Part shown: piece after piece, positions 33,632 to 42,117 of the stretch
How positions within the stretch are numbered: the first letter of the stretch is position 1
Layout of the letters: each line of letters begins with the position of its first letter
Assembly: GCA_937894675.1 (NCBI GenBank)
Contig: CALCQO010000002.1
Span: 62,001-126,000 of the forward strand
Direction: 5' to 3'
Length of the DNA stretch: 64,000 nt
DNA from: an uncultured Clostridia bacterium
Lineage (GTDB): Bacteria > Bacillota > Clostridia > Christensenellales > Aristaeellaceae
Position numbers and translations under genes: made by a program
The notes under the pieces: generated by a model
The model's input: the letters and a program-made list of their open reading frames with translations, nothing else
Databases searched by the model: none
What the model was told of the DNA's origin: nothing

Positions 33632-33883
33632 CACCCCCGGGTCAAAATATCTGCATTTTAATCGGGGGTGGCCGACCGGTGAGGGGAATCGACAAGATGG
33701 AAGTTGCGCACGTATGCAAATACGGGGCGCGATTTTTTATGCAATGTATGCAATCAGCCGGAAATATGCAGCCATCCGGCGGAGCCAGACTACCAGGCTG
33801 AACGAACTGAACCGGGCCTGAATGGCTACAACCAGGACGGAAGGCAGGTGTTTGCCATGTAGACAATAGGGAGGAGGTGCGAG
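33632..33883 (+). other. Non-coding spacer, candidate cos region
   Basis: Between HNH and small terminase, the usual place of cos. ACCCCCG (33633-33639) and CGGGGGT (33663-33669) form an inverted pair around an AT-rich centre. GGTGAGGGGAATCGA at 33678-33692 matches 15 bases of the ssrA 3' end. GGAGGAGGTG near the end serves the next gene. Confidence 0.4.
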
Positions 33884-34411
33884 ATGCGGGTCAGCGATAT
33901 GCTCAAGAAAGCAGAAGGCCGTGCTGTTCCCAAGAGCAAAACGCCTGGGACCAAAGCAGGCCAGGCTGGAACCATCAATGGTGAATTAGAGAGCGCCGTG
34001 ACCGGAGCTTCCACCTCCTCTACCTCCCCAAAGTCATCCAGGAAGGCGACCGCCAAACCGGAGACGGTGGCGCAGCTACTGGAGAAGGATAAGGACTGGA
34101 CGCGCACCAAGGAATACCGGGACATCCGGCGGGATCTGCTGGAGCAACTTGAGCGCAACGGCACGGTGGGCGAGCAGTTTCGCGGGCTGGTGGATGACTA
34201 CATGAAGATGTGGGTCATCAAGGAGCAGCTGGCGGCGGATATCAAAGAGCGCGGCGTGCTGGTGATGGCCTTTGGCCCTGGCGGTCGGGAATACAAGAAA
34301 AAGAATGATTCTGTGGACCAGCTGCCCAAGTACAATGCCCAGATGATGAAGCTGCTATCCGAAATTGGCATCAAGCCGGATCAGAACCCCGGTGACGGCG
34401 ATGTACTATGA
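33884..34411 (+). CDS. Terminase small subunit (P27-like)
   Basis: 175 residues: a disordered Ser/Thr/Lys-rich N-terminus (about 1-65), then a helical DNA-recognition and oligomerisation region (YRDIRRDLLEQLERN, then KYNAQMMKLLSEIGI), as in P27-family small terminases. Overlaps the large subunit start. Confidence 0.85.
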   Translation: MRVSDMLKKAEGRAVPKSKTPGTKAGQAGTINGELESAVTGASTSSTSPKSSRKATAKPETVAQLLEKDKDWTRTKEYRDIRRDLLEQLERNGTVGEQFRGLVDDYMKMWVIKEQLAADIKERGVLVMAFGPGGREYKKKNDSVDQLPKYNAQMMKLLSEIGIKPDQNPGDGDVL

Positions 34412-36257
34412 CAAGTCAGCGCAGATCTACGGGAAGAGGCCCAGAAAGGCCAGCAGCAAGGCCAAGCCGGAGGTGCAGGACGAAAAGGTAGTATCGAGCG
34501 ATACCACAAAGCCTGCATCTAAGAAGCCTGCGCCAACTGCCAGGAAAACTGCCGCAAAGGCAGTGAAGCCCAAGGCAGTGCCTGTCGGTAAGAAAGCCAG
34601 TGGCATCCACCCACGCATCGAGGAATATATGCTGTTGGTGGAGGGCAAGCAGCTCCAGGCCTGCAAGGAACAGCACCAACTGATCAAGCTGGTGCGCAAG
34701 GCTTTCCGGGAAGAGGGCATCATAACAGACGGGGAGCTGTTGGACAGCTACCTGGCGCTGCAGAAGTATTACCACTTCAACCTCTTCCCCTGGGAGACCT
34801 TTTTGCTGGGGCTGCATCTGTGCACCTTCCGGGCGGATGGCATGCCAAGGTGGCCGGACTGCTTTATGCTGGTAGGCCGCGGCGCAGGCAAGGATGGGTA
34901 CATCGGTTTTCAGAGCTTTTGCCTGGTGAGCCCCTATAACCGGATCAGCCACTACAACGTGGACATCTGCGCCAACAGCGAGCTGCAGGCCAAGACGCCC
35001 TTTGAGGACGTGCACAGCGTGCTGGAAAGCCCGGAGCACTACAAGAAGCTGCGGCGCTTCTTCTACTGGAACAAGGAAGAGATCGTCGGCCTTAAAAACA
35101 AGGGCGTCATCAAGTACCGCACCAACAACCCCAAGGGCAAGGACGGCCTGCGCAGCGCCATGGTGGTGTTCAACGAGGTGCACCAGTACGAGGACTATGC
35201 CAACATCAACGTGTTTACCACGGGCCTTGGCAAGAAAGCCCATCCCAGGCGACTGTATGCCACCACCGATGGCGATGTGCGGGACGGCCCGCTGGACCAC
35301 TACAAGGAACGAAGCAAGCAGATCCTGGAGGGAGCGCTGCCGGATAACGGCTGGCTCCCATTTATCTGCAAGCTGGACCGCAAGAGTGAGGTCAATAAAC
35401 CGGAATGCTGGGAGAAGGCAAACCCTTCTCTGCCCTACCGGCCTGACTTGAAGGAAGAAATTGCCAAGGAGTTCATCGACTGGCAGGCAGACCCCAGCCA
35501 GTTTACCGCCTTCATGACCAAGCGGATGAACCTGCCGGAGGGCAACCCGGACCGGGAAGTGGCCAGCTGGGCCAACATCCTGAGGTGCAGCCGGGAAGAG
35601 GTGCCGGACCTGAAGGGCCACAAAGCTGTGTTTGGCTTTGACTATGCCAGCCTGGGTGACTTTGCCTCTGCCGGTTTGCTGCTGAAAGTTGCGGATACCC
35701 GCTACTGGATTACCCATAGCTGGCTGTGCCTGAAAAGCAAGGACATACCACGCATCAAAGCGCCCTGGCAGGAGTGGGCAAAGGCTGGACTGCTGACGCC
35801 GGTGGACGATGTGGAGATCGCGCCGGAGCTGCTGCTGCGCTGGCTGGATGAGCAGGCGGCGCAGTACCACATTACCAAAGGAGCGCTGGACTATTACCGC
35901 TTCGCGCTGATGCGAGGTGCTCTTGAAAAGCGCGGCTTCCGGGCTGAGGACAAGGCCATCAAGCTGGTGCGGCCCAGCGACCTGCTGATCGCTGCGCCGG
36001 TGATTGACAGCTTGTTCAAGAACGGCAACCTGATCTTTGGTGAAAACCCACTGATGCGCTGGGCCATCAACAACACCTGCATCAGCAACACCAGAGAGGA
36101 CAAGCGCCTGGGCAACCTGCGATACGGCAAGATCGAGGGCCGCAGCCGCAAGACCGACCCCTTCATGGCGCTGGTGGCTGCCATGTGCATTGAGGATGAG
36201 CTGACCACCGCAACCCAGCAGGACATTACCGCATACACCGGGCCGTGGGTGTTCTAG
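34401..36257 (+). CDS. Terminase large subunit
   Basis: 618 residues from ATG 34401. A Lys/Ala-rich N-terminal tail of about 60 residues precedes the ATPase: Walker A-like VGRGAGKDG, Walker B MVVFNEVHQ. The nuclease half starts at FGFDYASLGDFASAG. Packages DNA into the prohead. The Lys-Pro tail is longer than usual and may bind DNA. Confidence 0.93.
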   Translation: MYYDKSAQIYGKRPRKASSKAKPEVQDEKVVSSDTTKPASKKPAPTARKTAAKAVKPKAVPVGKKASGIHPRIEEYMLLVEGKQLQACKEQHQLIKLVRKAFREEGIITDGELLDSYLALQKYYHFNLFPWETFLLGLHLCTFRADGMPRWPDCFMLVGRGAGKDGYIGFQSFCLVSPYNRISHYNVDICANSELQAKTPFEDVHSVLESPEHYKKLRRFFYWNKEEIVGLKNKGVIKYRTNNPKGKDGLRSAMVVFNEVHQYEDYANINVFTTGLGKKAHPRRLYATTDGDVRDGPLDHYKERSKQILEGALPDNGWLPFICKLDRKSEVNKPECWEKANPSLPYRPDLKEEIAKEFIDWQADPSQFTAFMTKRMNLPEGNPDREVASWANILRCSREEVPDLKGHKAVFGFDYASLGDFASAGLLLKVADTRYWITHSWLCLKSKDIPRIKAPWQEWAKAGLLTPVDDVEIAPELLLRWLDEQAAQYHITKGALDYYRFALMRGALEKRGFRAEDKAIKLVRPSDLLIAAPVIDSLFKNGNLIFGENPLMRWAINNTCISNTREDKRLGNLRYGKIEGRSRKTDPFMALVAAMCIEDELTTATQQDITAYTGPWVF

Positions 36258-36268
36258 GAGGTGAGAGA

Positions 36269-37441
36269 TTGGGACTTTTTTCATGGCTATCCAACGTATT
36301 GGGCTATTCCACTTTCTCCCTAAACGGAGATCCATGGTGCAGTGACCCGAACATCGAGGAGCTGCTGCAGGGCTACGCCATCCGTGAGCTGGCCTTCGAC
36401 AGCGCCGCGAACATGATTGCCAACAGCATGAGCAAATGCGAATTTCGAACATTCGAGGGCAAGCGCGAGACCAAAGGCCGGGAATACTACCTGTGGAACG
36501 TGGAACCGAACCGCAACCAATCGAGCAGCGAGTTTATCCATAAGCTGGTCTATCACCTGCTGCGTCACAACGAGGCGCTGGTGGTGGAGATGGACCGCGG
36601 GTTGCAGGTCGCTGAGAGCTTCCAAAGAAAGCCGTACGCGCTGTTTGATGACCTGTTCACGGATGTGACGGTCGCCGGGCTGACGCTGAGCCGGACATTC
36701 CAGGGCAGCGAAGTGCTCTACTTCCAGCTCAACAACAACAATGTCAAGAAGTTGACCGATGCCATCTTTGAGAGTTACAGCAAGGTCATCGCCTATGGCA
36801 TGAAGGCTTACCAGCAAAGCCGTGGACGCCGCGGTGTGCTCAAGGTAGACGGCATGTTCCAGGGCGATGAAGCCAAGCGCAAGGAGACCGAGGAGCGCAT
36901 CAAGGGCTGGTTTGATACCTACTTCAACAGCGATAACGCGGTGCTGCCGTTGCCAAATGGCTATGAGTACAAGGAAAACGAGACCAAGGTCTACGCCAGC
37001 GAAAGCACCCGGGACATCCGCGCGTTGATTGACGATGTGTCGGACTTCACCTGCAAGGCATTCGGCATTCCGCCCTCGCTACTGCGCGGCAACGTGGAGG
37101 GGCTCAAGGACGCCATGGACATGTACCTAACCTTCTGCATCGACCCCCTGGCCGACCTGCTGAGCGAAGGCATCAACCGCAAGCGCAACGGGTACGCGGG
37201 CTTTGAGAAGGGGCGCAGGCTGCTGATTGACACCACACGCATCCGGCATATCGACATCTTTACGGTTGCGCCATCGCTTGAAAAGATGATTTCCAGCGGC
37301 GTGCAATCCGTGAACGATATCCGCAGGCTGCTGGACGAACCCCTGATTGATGAGGACTGGGCGGATCAGCACTTTATCACCCGTAACTTCACGACCTTCA
37401 CCGAGGCGATGGCCCCGCAAGGCGGTGGTGCCGATGCGTAG
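36269..37441 (+). CDS. Portal protein (HK97 family)
   Basis: 390 residues. TTG start with AGGAGGTGA just upstream. Standard HK97 portal features: ELAFDSAANMIANSMSKCEF at the start, LLRHNEALV, FGIPPSLLRG. Forms the ring through which DNA enters. Confidence 0.94.
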   Translation: MGLFSWLSNVLGYSTFSLNGDPWCSDPNIEELLQGYAIRELAFDSAANMIANSMSKCEFRTFEGKRETKGREYYLWNVEPNRNQSSSEFIHKLVYHLLRHNEALVVEMDRGLQVAESFQRKPYALFDDLFTDVTVAGLTLSRTFQGSEVLYFQLNNNNVKKLTDAIFESYSKVIAYGMKAYQQSRGRRGVLKVDGMFQGDEAKRKETEERIKGWFDTYFNSDNAVLPLPNGYEYKENETKVYASESTRDIRALIDDVSDFTCKAFGIPPSLLRGNVEGLKDAMDMYLTFCIDPLADLLSEGINRKRNGYAGFEKGRRLLIDTTRIRHIDIFTVAPSLEKMISSGVQSVNDIRRLLDEPLIDEDWADQHFITRNFTTFTEAMAPQGGGADA

Positions 37442-37479
37442 ACGCGCCCGTGACCCTACCTGAAAGTGAGTGTGAACGA

Positions 37480-38280
37480 ATGAAACCAATGAAATACTGG
37501 AATATGGTCCAGCAAGACCGGGTCGCCAATGTCTATATCTATGGCGATATTACCTCCTGGCCATTGCTCGAGAGTGATGTCACCTCCTATGGCCTGGTAC
37601 AGGAACTTGATGCGCTGGATGTAGACGAAATTCGCGTCTATATCAACAGCTTCGGCGGTGAGGTGCAGGAAGGCATGGCTATCTGTAACGCCCTCATTCG
37701 CAACAAAGCCAAAGTCATCACCATTTGTGATGGGTTTGCCTGCAGCGCTGCGAGCAACATCTTCATGGCCGGTGACGAGCGGATGATGAACGAGAGCAGC
37801 CTGCTGTTTATCCACAACGCATGGAGCTACGCATCCGGAGATGCTGAGGACCTGCGGGAGGTAGCAGAGAACCTCGAAACCATCACCAAAGCGGCCCTTG
37901 ATTGGTATCTGCCCAAGCTGAATATCCAGGCCGAAGAACTGCAGCGGATGCTTGACAAAGAAACGTTCATCGCGCCTGCGGACGCTGTCGAGATGGGTTT
38001 CGCCACCGGCATCATCCAGGCAGAAAAGAAAGCTGTGAATCAGAGCGCCCGCATCGCCGTCATGGCGCGGATGAGCGACAAGAGCAAGACGCTCGGCACC
38101 TACACCATGGAACTGAACATGATCCCGGAATTCGATACGCTCAAGGCGCTCCTGGGCGAATTGAGAACAACCCTGGAGGCGGTTCAAGCCGCCCGGCAAG
38201 AGATTCCCCCGGAAGGGGCGCCCGAAGGACCCAAGTCCTTCAAAGAACGCCTGAAGGCGATGAAAGAAAGGAATGCCTAA
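37480..38280 (+). CDS. ClpP-like prohead maturation protease
   Basis: 266 residues with the ClpP fold: NSFGGEVQEGMAI, catalytic Ser89 (GFACSAAS) and His112 (FIHNAW). The Pro/Lys-rich C-terminal tail (about 220-266) resembles a scaffold or target segment. Cuts capsid precursors during assembly. Confidence 0.93.
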   Translation: MKPMKYWNMVQQDRVANVYIYGDITSWPLLESDVTSYGLVQELDALDVDEIRVYINSFGGEVQEGMAICNALIRNKAKVITICDGFACSAASNIFMAGDERMMNESSLLFIHNAWSYASGDAEDLREVAENLETITKAALDWYLPKLNIQAEELQRMLDKETFIAPADAVEMGFATGIIQAEKKAVNQSARIAVMARMSDKSKTLGTYTMELNMIPEFDTLKALLGELRTTLEAVQAARQEIPPEGAPEGPKSFKERLKAMKERNA

Positions 38281-38281
38281 C

Positions 38282-39424
38282 ATGAAAAATTTGGACACCC
38301 TTCTGCAGGAGAAGCAGGAAGTCATGACCAAACTGTCCACCGCCATGGCCGGCGATGATGAAACGGCGCTGCAGAGCGCGATGGTCGCCTTCAGCGACAT
38401 GATTCAGCAGCAGGTGCTGGCCGAGGCCAACAAGGTCACCGCCACCGCCGCCGACCGCTCCATCCTGGCCAGCCGTGGCGTGCACGTGCTGACCGCCGAG
38501 GAGAATGCCTATTACAGCAAACTGCTGGAAGGCATGAACAGCCCCAACCCCAAGATGGCCCTGACCGGCTATGACACCATCCTACCCAGCACCGTCATTG
38601 ACATGGTGTTCGAGGACATCCGTACCAACTATCCGCTGCTGGACATGATCGACTTCCAGAACACGGAAGCAGCCATTGAGCTGGTCATCAGCACCCACAG
38701 CGGCGTGGCCACCTGGGGCGAGCTGTGCAGCACCATCACCGCCGAGCTGACCGGGGCTTTCAGCATGATTCCCCTGGGCCAGAAGAAGCTCAGCGCGTGG
38801 ATTCCTGTTTGCAAGGCGATGCTGGAGCTCGGCCCGCAGTGGCTGGACCGCTATGTCCGCGCCATCCTGACCGAGGCGATTGCCACCGGCCTGGAACTGG
38901 CTGTGGTTGACGGTGACGGCAACGGCAAGCCCTTGGGCATGACCCGCGCCCTGACCGGCGATACCGGCGGCGTGTTCCCCCGAAAGGCGGCCGTGACCCT
39001 GGCCTCCCTGGACCCCGCAGGCATGGCGCCCGTGCTGGCCACGCTGGCCACCGATGCCAACGGCGCGCCCCGCCCCATCAGCGAGGTTGTGCTGGTGGTC
39101 AACCCCGCCGATTACTTCACCAAGGTGTTCCCCGCCACCACCGTCAAGAACAACGCCGGTGGCTACAACACCAACGTGTTCCCCTTCCCGACCACGGTGG
39201 TACAGTCCCCCGCCGTGCCCGCCAACCATGCGGTGCTTGGCCTGCCCAAGCGCTACTTCCTGGGCCTTGGCATTGGCAAGGCCGGGCGCATCGAGTACTC
39301 CGACGAGTACAAGTTCCTCGAGGATGTGCGCACCTACCTGATCAAGCTGTACGGCAACGGCCGTCCGAAGGATGCCACTTCCTTTGTGTACCTGGACATC
39401 ACCACCCTGGCCCCGGTCCAGTGA
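38282..39424 (+). CDS. Major capsid protein (HK97 fold)
   Basis: 380 residues. The helical N-terminal delta region (about 1-70) is probably removed by the protease just upstream; then the HK97-type core (GVATWGELCSTITAELTGAFSMI pattern, KFLEDVRTYLIKLYGNGRP near the end). AAAGGA nine bases before ATG 38282. Confidence 0.93.
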   Translation: MKNLDTLLQEKQEVMTKLSTAMAGDDETALQSAMVAFSDMIQQQVLAEANKVTATAADRSILASRGVHVLTAEENAYYSKLLEGMNSPNPKMALTGYDTILPSTVIDMVFEDIRTNYPLLDMIDFQNTEAAIELVISTHSGVATWGELCSTITAELTGAFSMIPLGQKKLSAWIPVCKAMLELGPQWLDRYVRAILTEAIATGLELAVVDGDGNGKPLGMTRALTGDTGGVFPRKAAVTLASLDPAGMAPVLATLATDANGAPRPISEVVLVVNPADYFTKVFPATTVKNNAGGYNTNVFPFPTTVVQSPAVPANHAVLGLPKRYFLGLGIGKAGRIEYSDEYKFLEDVRTYLIKLYGNGRPKDATSFVYLDITTLAPVQ

Positions 39425-39432
39425 GGTGAGCC

Positions 39433-39615
39433 ATGAAGGTGCAAGTCATCAAGCCATTCGTTGACCGAGTGACCGGGCACCTCAGGCAAGTTGGGACCGA
39501 GTTTGACGCGAAGCCCGAGCGAGTGAGGGAATTGACCGCCTCCTCGCTCGGCCCCTTTGTGGCAGAGGTTACTGACGAACCGAAAGAGCCCACCAAGCGG
39601 AGGACGAAAAAATGA
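39433..39615 (+). CDS. Small head protein, unknown
   Basis: 60 residues, beta-rich start (MKVQVIKPFVDRVTGH) and basic tail (TKRRTKK). Located between capsid and connector as in many Clostridia siphophages. GAGGTGAGCC site. Confidence 0.7.
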   Translation: MKVQVIKPFVDRVTGHLRQVGTEFDAKPERVRELTASSLGPFVAEVTDEPKEPTKRRTKK

Positions 39616-39917
39616 GCGAAACCGCAAGCCTGCTCTCAAAAGTACGAAACTACCTTGATGTCACCTGGGTAGACGCGGAGCTTGACCAGAAACTGACGGA
39701 CATCATCGGGCGCGGTACCGCGTACCTGGACAGGCTTGCCGGGTTTGCTCTGGACTACACAGCGCGGAGTGACGCGATGCAACTGCTGCTGGACTACTGC
39801 CGGTATGTGCGCTCAGACGCATTCGAGCTGTTCCAGCGCAATTTCATCCACGAACTGAACGCGCTGCAGCTGGATGGGGGTGCGCCGGTTGAAGAACCGA
39901 CCGAGCCAGTCGTTTAA
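39612..39917 (+). CDS. Head-tail connector (gp6-like)
   Basis: 101 residues, helical, with the pattern of the HK97 gp6/DUF3199 connector family (LLSKVRNYLDVTW, then DQKLTDIIGRG, then LLLDYCRYVRSDAFELF). ATGA overlap with the gene before. Confidence 0.8.
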   Translation: MSETASLLSKVRNYLDVTWVDAELDQKLTDIIGRGTAYLDRLAGFALDYTARSDAMQLLLDYCRYVRSDAFELFQRNFIHELNALQLDGGAPVEEPTEPVV

Positions 39918-40227
39918 CGATGGCATCGTCACCATCCGGCAGATGCGCGACACCGCCGCCCCGGGCGATATGGAAAACCTGCAGCCCGTGGACCTCTACA
40001 CCCTGCGCTTTGAGGAGCGGATGGTGGGGATGCAGCGGCGATACCTGGGGCTGTAGGACGACATGCGCATCGACAAGCTCATCCGCGTCCAGCGCCGGGA
40101 CGATGTGACCACGGACGATACCGCGCTCATCGATGGGCAGGAGTACAAGGTCCGCCAAATCCAATATGTGGTGGACATCAGGCCGCGCGTGATGGACTTG
40201 TCCCTGGAGAGGCTGGTGCACGGATGA
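39874..40227 (+). pseudogene. Head-tail adaptor interrupted by an in-frame TAG
   Basis: One frame of 117 codons reads like a single adaptor (SPP1 gp16-like: IVTIRQMRDTAAPGDMEN, FEERMVGMQRRYLGL, then MRIDKLIRVQRRDD, GQEYKVRQIQYVVDIRPRVMDLSLERL). A TAG at 40054-40056 splits it in the middle. An ATG at 40063 with AGGA overlapping the TAG could restart translation. Sequencing error, inactivating mutation, a truly split gene or read-through all remain possible. The next gene starts on its stop (ATGA). Confidence 0.8.
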
Positions 40228-40538
40228 CGATTCAAGAATTCAAAGCCCTGCTTCTGACCATTGACCCCAATGCGAAGCATTACAAGCACTCCAGCACAGG
40301 CAACTATACGGTGTGGGCAGAGTACAACAAAACCTTCGAGGTCGCTGACGACAAGATTCACAGCGGCCTTTTGTTTGTCCAGGTCGACCGCTACACAAAA
40401 ACCGAATACGACCCGATGGTGGACGCCATCACAGCCGGATTGGATGTGTCCCATGTGTTCATCCGAGACCGCAGGACCATCTACGAAAACGATACCGGCT
40501 ACATTCACCACATCTGGGACTTGGAAGTGATGCAATGA
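40224..40538 (+). CDS. Putative tail terminator/completion protein
   Basis: 104 residues, alpha/beta, sits next to the HK97 gp10-like gene where the tail terminator is normally found. No strong motif, so the call rests on synteny and size. Confidence 0.6.
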   Translation: MTIQEFKALLLTIDPNAKHYKHSSTGNYTVWAEYNKTFEVADDKIHSGLLFVQVDRYTKTEYDPMVDAITAGLDVSHVFIRDRRTIYENDTGYIHHIWDLEVMQ

Positions 40539-40936
40539 GCTTCAAGTTCGATGACCTGATTGAGTTTCAAAACGACATCGACCGGGCGGTGAGCGCCTTG
40601 GGCGGGGCCAAGGTACGCGGTGTGCTGGAAGATGCCGCCAAACCCATCGAGGCCACCGCCAAGGCCATCGTGCAGAAGAAATCCGGCAAGGTGCAAGGCT
40701 CCATCAAGACGCGCACAACCGGTACCGGTGGGCGCCTGAAGGCCACGGTGGGCAACCATCGTGTTGATTGGCCCGGCGGCGACTACTACCCGCCCTTCCT
40801 GGAATACGGACACGGCGGCCCCTGGCAGGCATCGCCATATCCATTCATGCGACCCGCGTTTGATGCCCACAAGGAAGACGCGATAGAGCAAACCGGCGAG
40901 GGCATCGCCAAACTACTACGAGAATCAGGGCTATAA
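40535..40936 (+). CDS. HK97 gp10-like head-tail joining protein
   Basis: 133 residues with the gp10 layout: basic helix (AAKPIEATAKAIVQKKSGKV), then GNHRVDWPGGDYYPPFLEYG and PYPFMRPAFDAH. Joins head and tail. Coupled to the gene before. Confidence 0.88.
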   Translation: MSFKFDDLIEFQNDIDRAVSALGGAKVRGVLEDAAKPIEATAKAIVQKKSGKVQGSIKTRTTGTGGRLKATVGNHRVDWPGGDYYPPFLEYGHGGPWQASPYPFMRPAFDAHKEDAIEQTGEGIAKLLRESGL

Positions 40937-40954
40937 GCCCGAAAGGAAGAACAT

Positions 40955-41527
40955 ATGCAGATTGGCTTGAAAAATCTGGTCTGGTTCCCCATTGAGACCG
41001 AGACCGACAGCGCCATCACCTACGGAACGGCGGTCCCGCTGGCCGGCGCGATTGACGCGCAGATCAACCCCGAAGGCGCGGAGGCGAACAAGATATACGC
41101 CGATGACGTGGAATGGGACAGCATGACGCCCGATTCCGCGTACACCATCGAGCTGGAGACGGTGGGCTTCAGCGCCGCGAACCTCGCGAAGCTGCAGGGG
41201 CACACCCTCAGCGATGACGGCGGCGTGATTATCAAGGCTGGTGATGAGCCGCCCTACGGCGCCCTAGCCTTCAAGAGCGAGAAGAGCAAGAAGTCGGGCG
41301 GCGGCTTCCGCTACGTGGTGCTGTACCGCGCAAAGGCCGCCTTTGCTCCCGCTGCCTACCACACGAAGGAAGGCAACAACATCACCCGCCAGACCGGCAA
41401 GATGTCCTTCAGCGCGGTCGCGCGGATGCACGATGGCCTGAAGCAGTACATCATTGACGCCCAGGCTGACCCGGAGGGATTCTTCACTGCGCCCGTGTTG
41501 CCCGTGGTGACGCCCCCGAGCCCCTAA
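40955..41527 (+). CDS. Major tail tube protein (phi13 type)
   Basis: 190 residues, all-beta, with phi13-like features (MQIGLKNLVWFPIETE, AGAIDAQINPEGAEANKIYADD, KMSFSAVAR). Forms the tail tube. Followed by a terminator, consistent with its need for high expression. Confidence 0.92.
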   Translation: MQIGLKNLVWFPIETETDSAITYGTAVPLAGAIDAQINPEGAEANKIYADDVEWDSMTPDSAYTIELETVGFSAANLAKLQGHTLSDDGGVIIKAGDEPPYGALAFKSEKSKKSGGGFRYVVLYRAKAAFAPAAYHTKEGNNITRQTGKMSFSAVARMHDGLKQYIIDAQADPEGFFTAPVLPVVTPPSP

Positions 41528-41543
41528 CTGAACCATGACTACG

Positions 41544-41578
41544 CCCCCGCCTGAGCAATTTGGGCGGGGGTTCTTTTT
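41544..41578 (+). terminator. Terminator after tail tube gene
   Basis: CCCCCGCC / GGCGGGGG stem, then TTCTTTTT. Probably lowers expression of the tail chaperone and later genes relative to the tube. Confidence 0.85.
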
Positions 41579-41590
41579 AAAGGAGGCACC

Positions 41591-41926
41591 ATGCACACGG
41601 TAACCGTAGGCGGGAAGCAATACAATGTTCCGTTTTTCAAGGGCCGCATCCAGCGGGCATCCGGCGAGATTGGCCGCATCTACAAGCAGGTGAGCGAAGA
41701 GGCGAACTACCTGCCCAATGACGAGGAATATGACGCCATCGCGGCTTGGTTCTGTATGGCTTTTGACAATCAGTTCTCCCCGGACGAGCTGTGGGATGGA
41801 TACGCGGTGGACGACCTGATAAAGGACGCGTTCGCGTTGTACCTGGCGATGATGAACCTCAACACCAAGGTGCTCACGGTTTTTCCGATTCCTGCGACGA
41901 TTCCGACACCGAAAAAGCCAAAATAA
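41591..41926 (+). CDS. Tail assembly chaperone (gpG-like)
   Basis: 111 residues, helical, ending ...TPTPKKPK. AAGGAGGCACC site. A -1 frame opens at its end and continues to the tape measure, as in the gpG/gpGT pair that loads tape measure protein. Confidence 0.85.
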   Translation: MHTVTVGGKQYNVPFFKGRIQRASGEIGRIYKQVSEEANYLPNDEEYDAIAAWFCMAFDNQFSPDELWDGYAVDDLIKDAFALYLAMMNLNTKVLTVFPIPATIPTPKKPK

Positions 41927-42117
41927 AATCGCCGCAGGACTTTGTGGACCAGGTTTATACGAACCTGATGGAGCAGGGGTACCGGTTTCATGACATCGAT
42001 GAGATGGACTTGACCGGCTACCTCGCTTTGTTGGGCCGAAACGAGGAGCGAAAGAATCCGCTGTATGGCGCGGAAGCAATCGATGATTTGCCATTCTTTG
42101 GCGTGGGAGCGATATAA
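41911..42117 (+). CDS. -1 frameshift extension of the tail chaperone (gpT-like)
   Basis: No start of its own. A -1 slip at GAAAAAG (41911-41917) near the end of gpG gives EKAKIKSPQDFVDQVYTNLM and so on, about 68 residues to the TAA that abuts the tape measure ATG. The exact slip site is not certain; GGTTTTT at 41877-41883 also lies in the overlap. Confidence 0.7.
   Translation, partial: EKAKIKSPQDFVDQVYTNLMEQGYRFHDIDEMDLTGYLALLGRNEERKNPLYGAEAIDDLPFFGVGAI

Noticed and set aside
34416..36452. Long open frame opposite the large terminase
   Set aside because: Shadow of a GC-rich gene; no domain, no ribosome site.
39874..40227. TAG recoded as an amino acid in the phage
   Set aside because: TAG is the normal stop of the terminase, portal and recombinase genes, and no suppressor tRNA with a CTA anticodon is seen.
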